Origin: Eubacteriales Family XIII. Incertae Sedis bacterium
GTDB taxonomy: Bacteria > Bacillota > Clostridia > Peptostreptococcales > Anaerovoracaceae
Assembly: GCA_031257215.1 (NCBI GenBank)
Contig: JAIRPC010000029.1
Span: 1-6,995, forward strand
Direction: 5' to 3'
DNA: 6,995 nucleotides
Part shown: positions 5,733-6,995 of the stretch, piece by piece
Position numbering within the stretch: position 1 is the stretch's first letter
Layout of the letters: every line of letters starts with the position of its first letter
Program-made: the position numbers and the translations under genes
The notes under the pieces: model-generated
Database searches by the model: none
Told to the model about the DNA's origin: nothing
What the model saw: the letters and a program-made list of their open reading frames with translations, nothing else

Positions 5733-5762
5733 TTGATTAATACACCGTGGCAATGGTATTAT
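5733..5762 (+). promoter_or_regulatory. rpsB promoter
   Basis: TTGATT (5733-5738), an 18-nt spacer, and TATTAT (5757-5762) preceded by TGG make an extended -10 promoter facing rpsB. Transcription would begin near 5768, at the first base of the folded leader. The -35 lies where the -35 of yerC would fall on the other strand, so the two promoters may compete. Confidence 0.6.
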
Positions 5763-5767
5763 ATATA

Positions 5768-5928
5768 GGTGCGTTTAACGGGATGCGCTTGCCGCGTTCC
5801 GCATAGGCGCACGAAGCAAAAACTACGCACACCGGACGGCGATGGGCTCGGTGGCGCCGCAGCAAGGCATAGCCAAGGCGATAGCTCCCGTCGGAACTGT
5901 TCGGTGGAGGAAGAACCGGAGGTAAATT
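5768..5928 (+). ncRNA. structured rpsB mRNA leader (candidate S2 autoregulatory element)
   Basis: By eye the leader folds into three units. Unit 1: GG (5768-5769) with CC (5832-5833) and TGCGT (5770-5774) with ACGCA (5825-5829), enclosing ATGCG (5783-5787) with CGCAT (5800-5804). Unit 2: GACGG (5835-5839) with CCGTC (5888-5892), stacked on GGGCT (5844-5848) with AGCTC (5883-5887). Unit 3: TTCGGT (5900-5905) with ACCGGA (5915-5920), whose 3' arm includes the first bases of the ribosome binding site. Ribosomal protein S2 controls its own operon through leaders in several bacteria, so autoregulation is a reasonable inference. No known riboswitch consensus was matched. Confidence 0.45.
5918..5923 (+). 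promoter_or_regulatory. rpsB ribosome binding site, partly sequestered
   Basis: GGAGGT lies 5 nt before the ATG at 5929. Its first three bases belong to the 3' arm of the 6-bp hairpin at 5900-5920, whose loop holds another GGAGG (5906-5910). Opening or closing of this hairpin could modulate initiation. Confidence 0.6.
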
Positions 5929-6918
5929 ATGTCAGTTATTTCAATGAAACAGTTACTCGAAGCGGGTGTGCATTTCGGCCACCAGACAAGGCGTTGGAAC
6001 CCGAAGATGGCGCCCTATATCTTCATGGAGCGCAACGGGATCCACATTATCGACTTGCAGAAAACAGTGGGGCTGATCGACGACGCCTACGCGTTCATGC
6101 GCGAGGTTGCCGCCACGGGCAAGCCGATACTTTTCGTTGGCACGAAGAAGCAGGCGCAGCAGGTGATCAAGGACGAGGCTATCCGATCTGGCCAGTATTT
6201 CGTCAACGAGCGTTGGCTTGGCGGCATGCTGACCAATTACAAGACCATCAAGGAGCGTATCGACAGGCTCTACGAGATCGAGAAGATGGAAGCGGACGGC
6301 GTTTTCGAGCAGCTGACGAAGAAAGAGGTCAGCAAGCTCAGGCTTGAACACGAAAAGCTCGACAAATTCCTCGGCGGCATCAAGGAGATGCGCGGGATGC
6401 CAGGGGTGCTGTTTGTGGTCGATCCGAAAAAAGAGAAGATCGCCATCAAGGAAGCGAGGATCTTGGGGATACCCATCATAGGGATCGTGGACACGAACTG
6501 TGATCCCGACGACGTTGACTACGTTATCCCCGCCAACGACGACGCCATCAGATCCATCAAGCTCATCACGACGTCGGTGACGGACGCCATTATCGAGGCG
6601 AACCAGGGCGAGAGCTTTGACGAGAGCTTCCAGGAGGGCTCGGAGCCGGTCTATGATGAGGCGGCGGGCGGCTACGTGGAAGCCGAGCCTTACGCGGAAG
6701 CGCCAGCGGAGGGCTACGCGGAAGCCGAGCCTTATGTGGAAGCGGCGGCCATTGGCGCTGAGAACGGCGAATTCGCGGGCGATGCCATATATGCGGAGCC
6801 TGCGGTGGATGCCGCCTACGCGGAGCCTGTGGAAGCTGCCGCCTATGAGGAAGCCCCTGAAACAGCAGAGGCCGCGGAAGCCCCGGCAGAGCAGGCACCG
6901 ACAGACGAAAATTGGTAA
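5929..6918 (+). CDS. rpsB: 30S ribosomal protein S2 with long acidic C-terminal tail
   Basis: S2 is a small-subunit protein at the head-body junction, contacting 16S rRNA and S1-like factors. Residues 1-225 are a canonical S2: [20 protein letters not shown] (6-25), [20 protein letters not shown] (27-46), the coiled-coil hairpin (about 105-155), and [11 protein letters not shown] (159-169) to [30 protein letters not shown] (181-210). About 100 residues follow (226-329) that ordinary S2 proteins of around 230-260 residues lack or have only in short form. This tail is rich in Glu, Ala, Pro and regularly spaced Tyr, with no basic residues, and contains two near-identical 11-residue blocks. The reading frame is unbroken and codon use is continuous, so it is not a frameshift artefact. 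The GGAGGT at 5918 supports the start. The next gene, expected to be tsf (elongation factor Ts), would begin just past the window. Confidence 0.98.
   Translation: MSVISMKQLLEAGVHFGHQTRRWNPKMAPYIFMERNGIHIIDLQKTVGLIDDAYAFMREVAATGKPILFVGTKKQAQQVIKDEAIRSGQYFVNERWLGGMLTNYKTIKERIDRLYEIEKMEADGVFEQLTKKEVSKLRLEHEKLDKFLGGIKEMRGMPGVLFVVDPKKEKIAIKEARILGIPIIGIVDTNCDPDDVDYVIPANDDAIRSIKLITTSVTDAIIEANQGESFDESFQEGSEPVYDEAAGGYVEAEPYAEAPAEGYAEAEPYVEAAAIGAENGEFAGDAIYAEPAVDAAYAEPVEAAAYEEAPETAEAAEAPAEQAPTDENW
6670..6744. repeat. 33-bp direct repeat in the rpsB tail
   Basis: Units at 6670-6702 and 6712-6744 match at 30 of 33 bases and are offset by 42 bp. They encode [11 protein letters not shown] and [11 protein letters not shown], joined by PAE. 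Two of the three changes are coding (Val/Ala swaps) and one is silent. Degenerate AEP-containing copies follow near 6797 and 6821, suggesting that the tail grew by duplication. Confidence 0.85.
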
Positions 6919-6931
6919 TATTGCAGAATCA

Positions 6932-6950
6932 TCCTGGCACAATGCCGGGA
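6932..6950 (+). promoter_or_regulatory. hairpin between rpsB and the following gene
   Basis: TCCTGGCA (6932-6939) pairs with TGCCGGGA (6943-6950) around a CAA loop: 8 bp with one G-U pair. No T-run follows, so it is not a standard terminator. It may act as a partial attenuator, processing site or stability element setting S2 relative to the downstream gene. Confidence 0.5.
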
Positions 6951-6983
6951 ATCGAATTTGAAAATGTGAAAAGGAAAATCGAT

Positions 6984-6990
6984 AGAAAGG
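6984..6990 (+). promoter_or_regulatory. ribosome binding site of the next gene (probably tsf)
   Basis: AGAAAGG ends 5 nt before the window edge with no start codon yet, so a start just beyond 6995 is expected. In nearly all bacteria rpsB is followed by tsf; this identity is inferred from gene order only. Confidence 0.5.
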
Positions 6991-6995
6991 TAACA

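Larger units (their letters stand above)
5590..5928. other. divergent yerC-rpsB intergenic region
   Basis: This stretch has no convincing gene. It holds, from left to right, a GC-rich yerC leader of about 118 nt, with short repeated GCCAGCG words at about 5625-5640 and a small CGGCA/TGCCG dyad near 5690. Next come the two opposed promoters (5714-5762) and the rpsB leader (5768-5928). Long frames crossing it lack family similarity and ribosome binding sites. Confidence 0.7.

Noticed and set aside
5850..5860. GGTGGCGCCGC resembling the T-box consensus
   Set aside because: It differs from GGTGGNACCGC at a conserved A. The predicted leader before it is too short for a specifier domain, no terminator follows, and a T-box before rpsB is not expected.
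5769..6347. 192-codon plus-strand frame running through the rpsB leader and gene
   Set aside because: It overlaps rpsB in another frame, has no ribosome binding site, and its composition is unlike a protein family; rpsB is certain.
5953..6942. 329-codon open frame antisense to rpsB
   Set aside because: It mirrors the S2 gene on the opposite strand, has no ribosome binding site or recognisable domain, and its composition (Arg, Leu, Val-rich) is that of a shadow of a GC-rich gene.

Overview
The window reads as chromosomal DNA of a G+C-rich member of the Bacillota, probably a clostridial lineage. This is inferred from the short RecJ, the CtpA/B-type S41 peptidase preceded by an M23 peptidase, the YerC/TrpR-like regulator, strong AGGAGG-type ribosome binding sites and the rpsB gene with the expected tsf position just past the right edge. 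I cannot name the genus.

Layout. Positions 1-3144 hold a tightly packed plus-strand operon. It consists of the 3' end of an M23 (LytM-type) peptidase gene, recJ (ATGA overlap with the peptidase stop) and a membrane-anchored PDZ/S41 C-terminal processing peptidase (2 nt after the recJ stop). Cell-wall hydrolase, DNA repair nuclease and periplasmic-side protease are probably cotranscribed. All three are rich in G+C (about two thirds in sampled stretches).

Positions 3145-5318 look like an accessory module closer to 50% G+C. On the minus strand is a Phd/YefM-type antitoxin and PIN-domain toxin pair with its own promoter. Two near-identical 13-nt direct repeats lie at the start of its transcript and are good operator candidates. 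Divergent from it, on the plus strand, a near-consensus sigma-A promoter has a near-perfect palindrome exactly filling its 17-nt spacer. It drives two micro-ORFs (the first apparently frameshifted) that overlap each other and then rhuM, a Virulence_RhuM-family gene. The rhuM coding sequence contains a perfect 12-bp inverted repeat. Its 3' end overlaps the end of yerC on the other strand by 23 bp.

Positions 5296-6995 return to core genes. yerC (minus) and rpsB (plus) are divergent, with back-to-back extended -10 promoters. The rpsB transcript would have a leader of about 160 nt with a plausible folded structure. The encoded S2 is about 90 residues longer than usual, because of an acidic, Ala/Tyr/Glu-rich, internally repeated tail. 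A hairpin follows rpsB, and the window ends on a ribosome binding site, presumably for tsf.

The most novel-looking parts are the RhuM operon with its coupled micro-ORFs and palindromic promoter, the repeat-controlled toxin-antitoxin pair beside it, and the S2 tail with its structured leader. No mobility gene, tRNA, rRNA or CRISPR array was seen.
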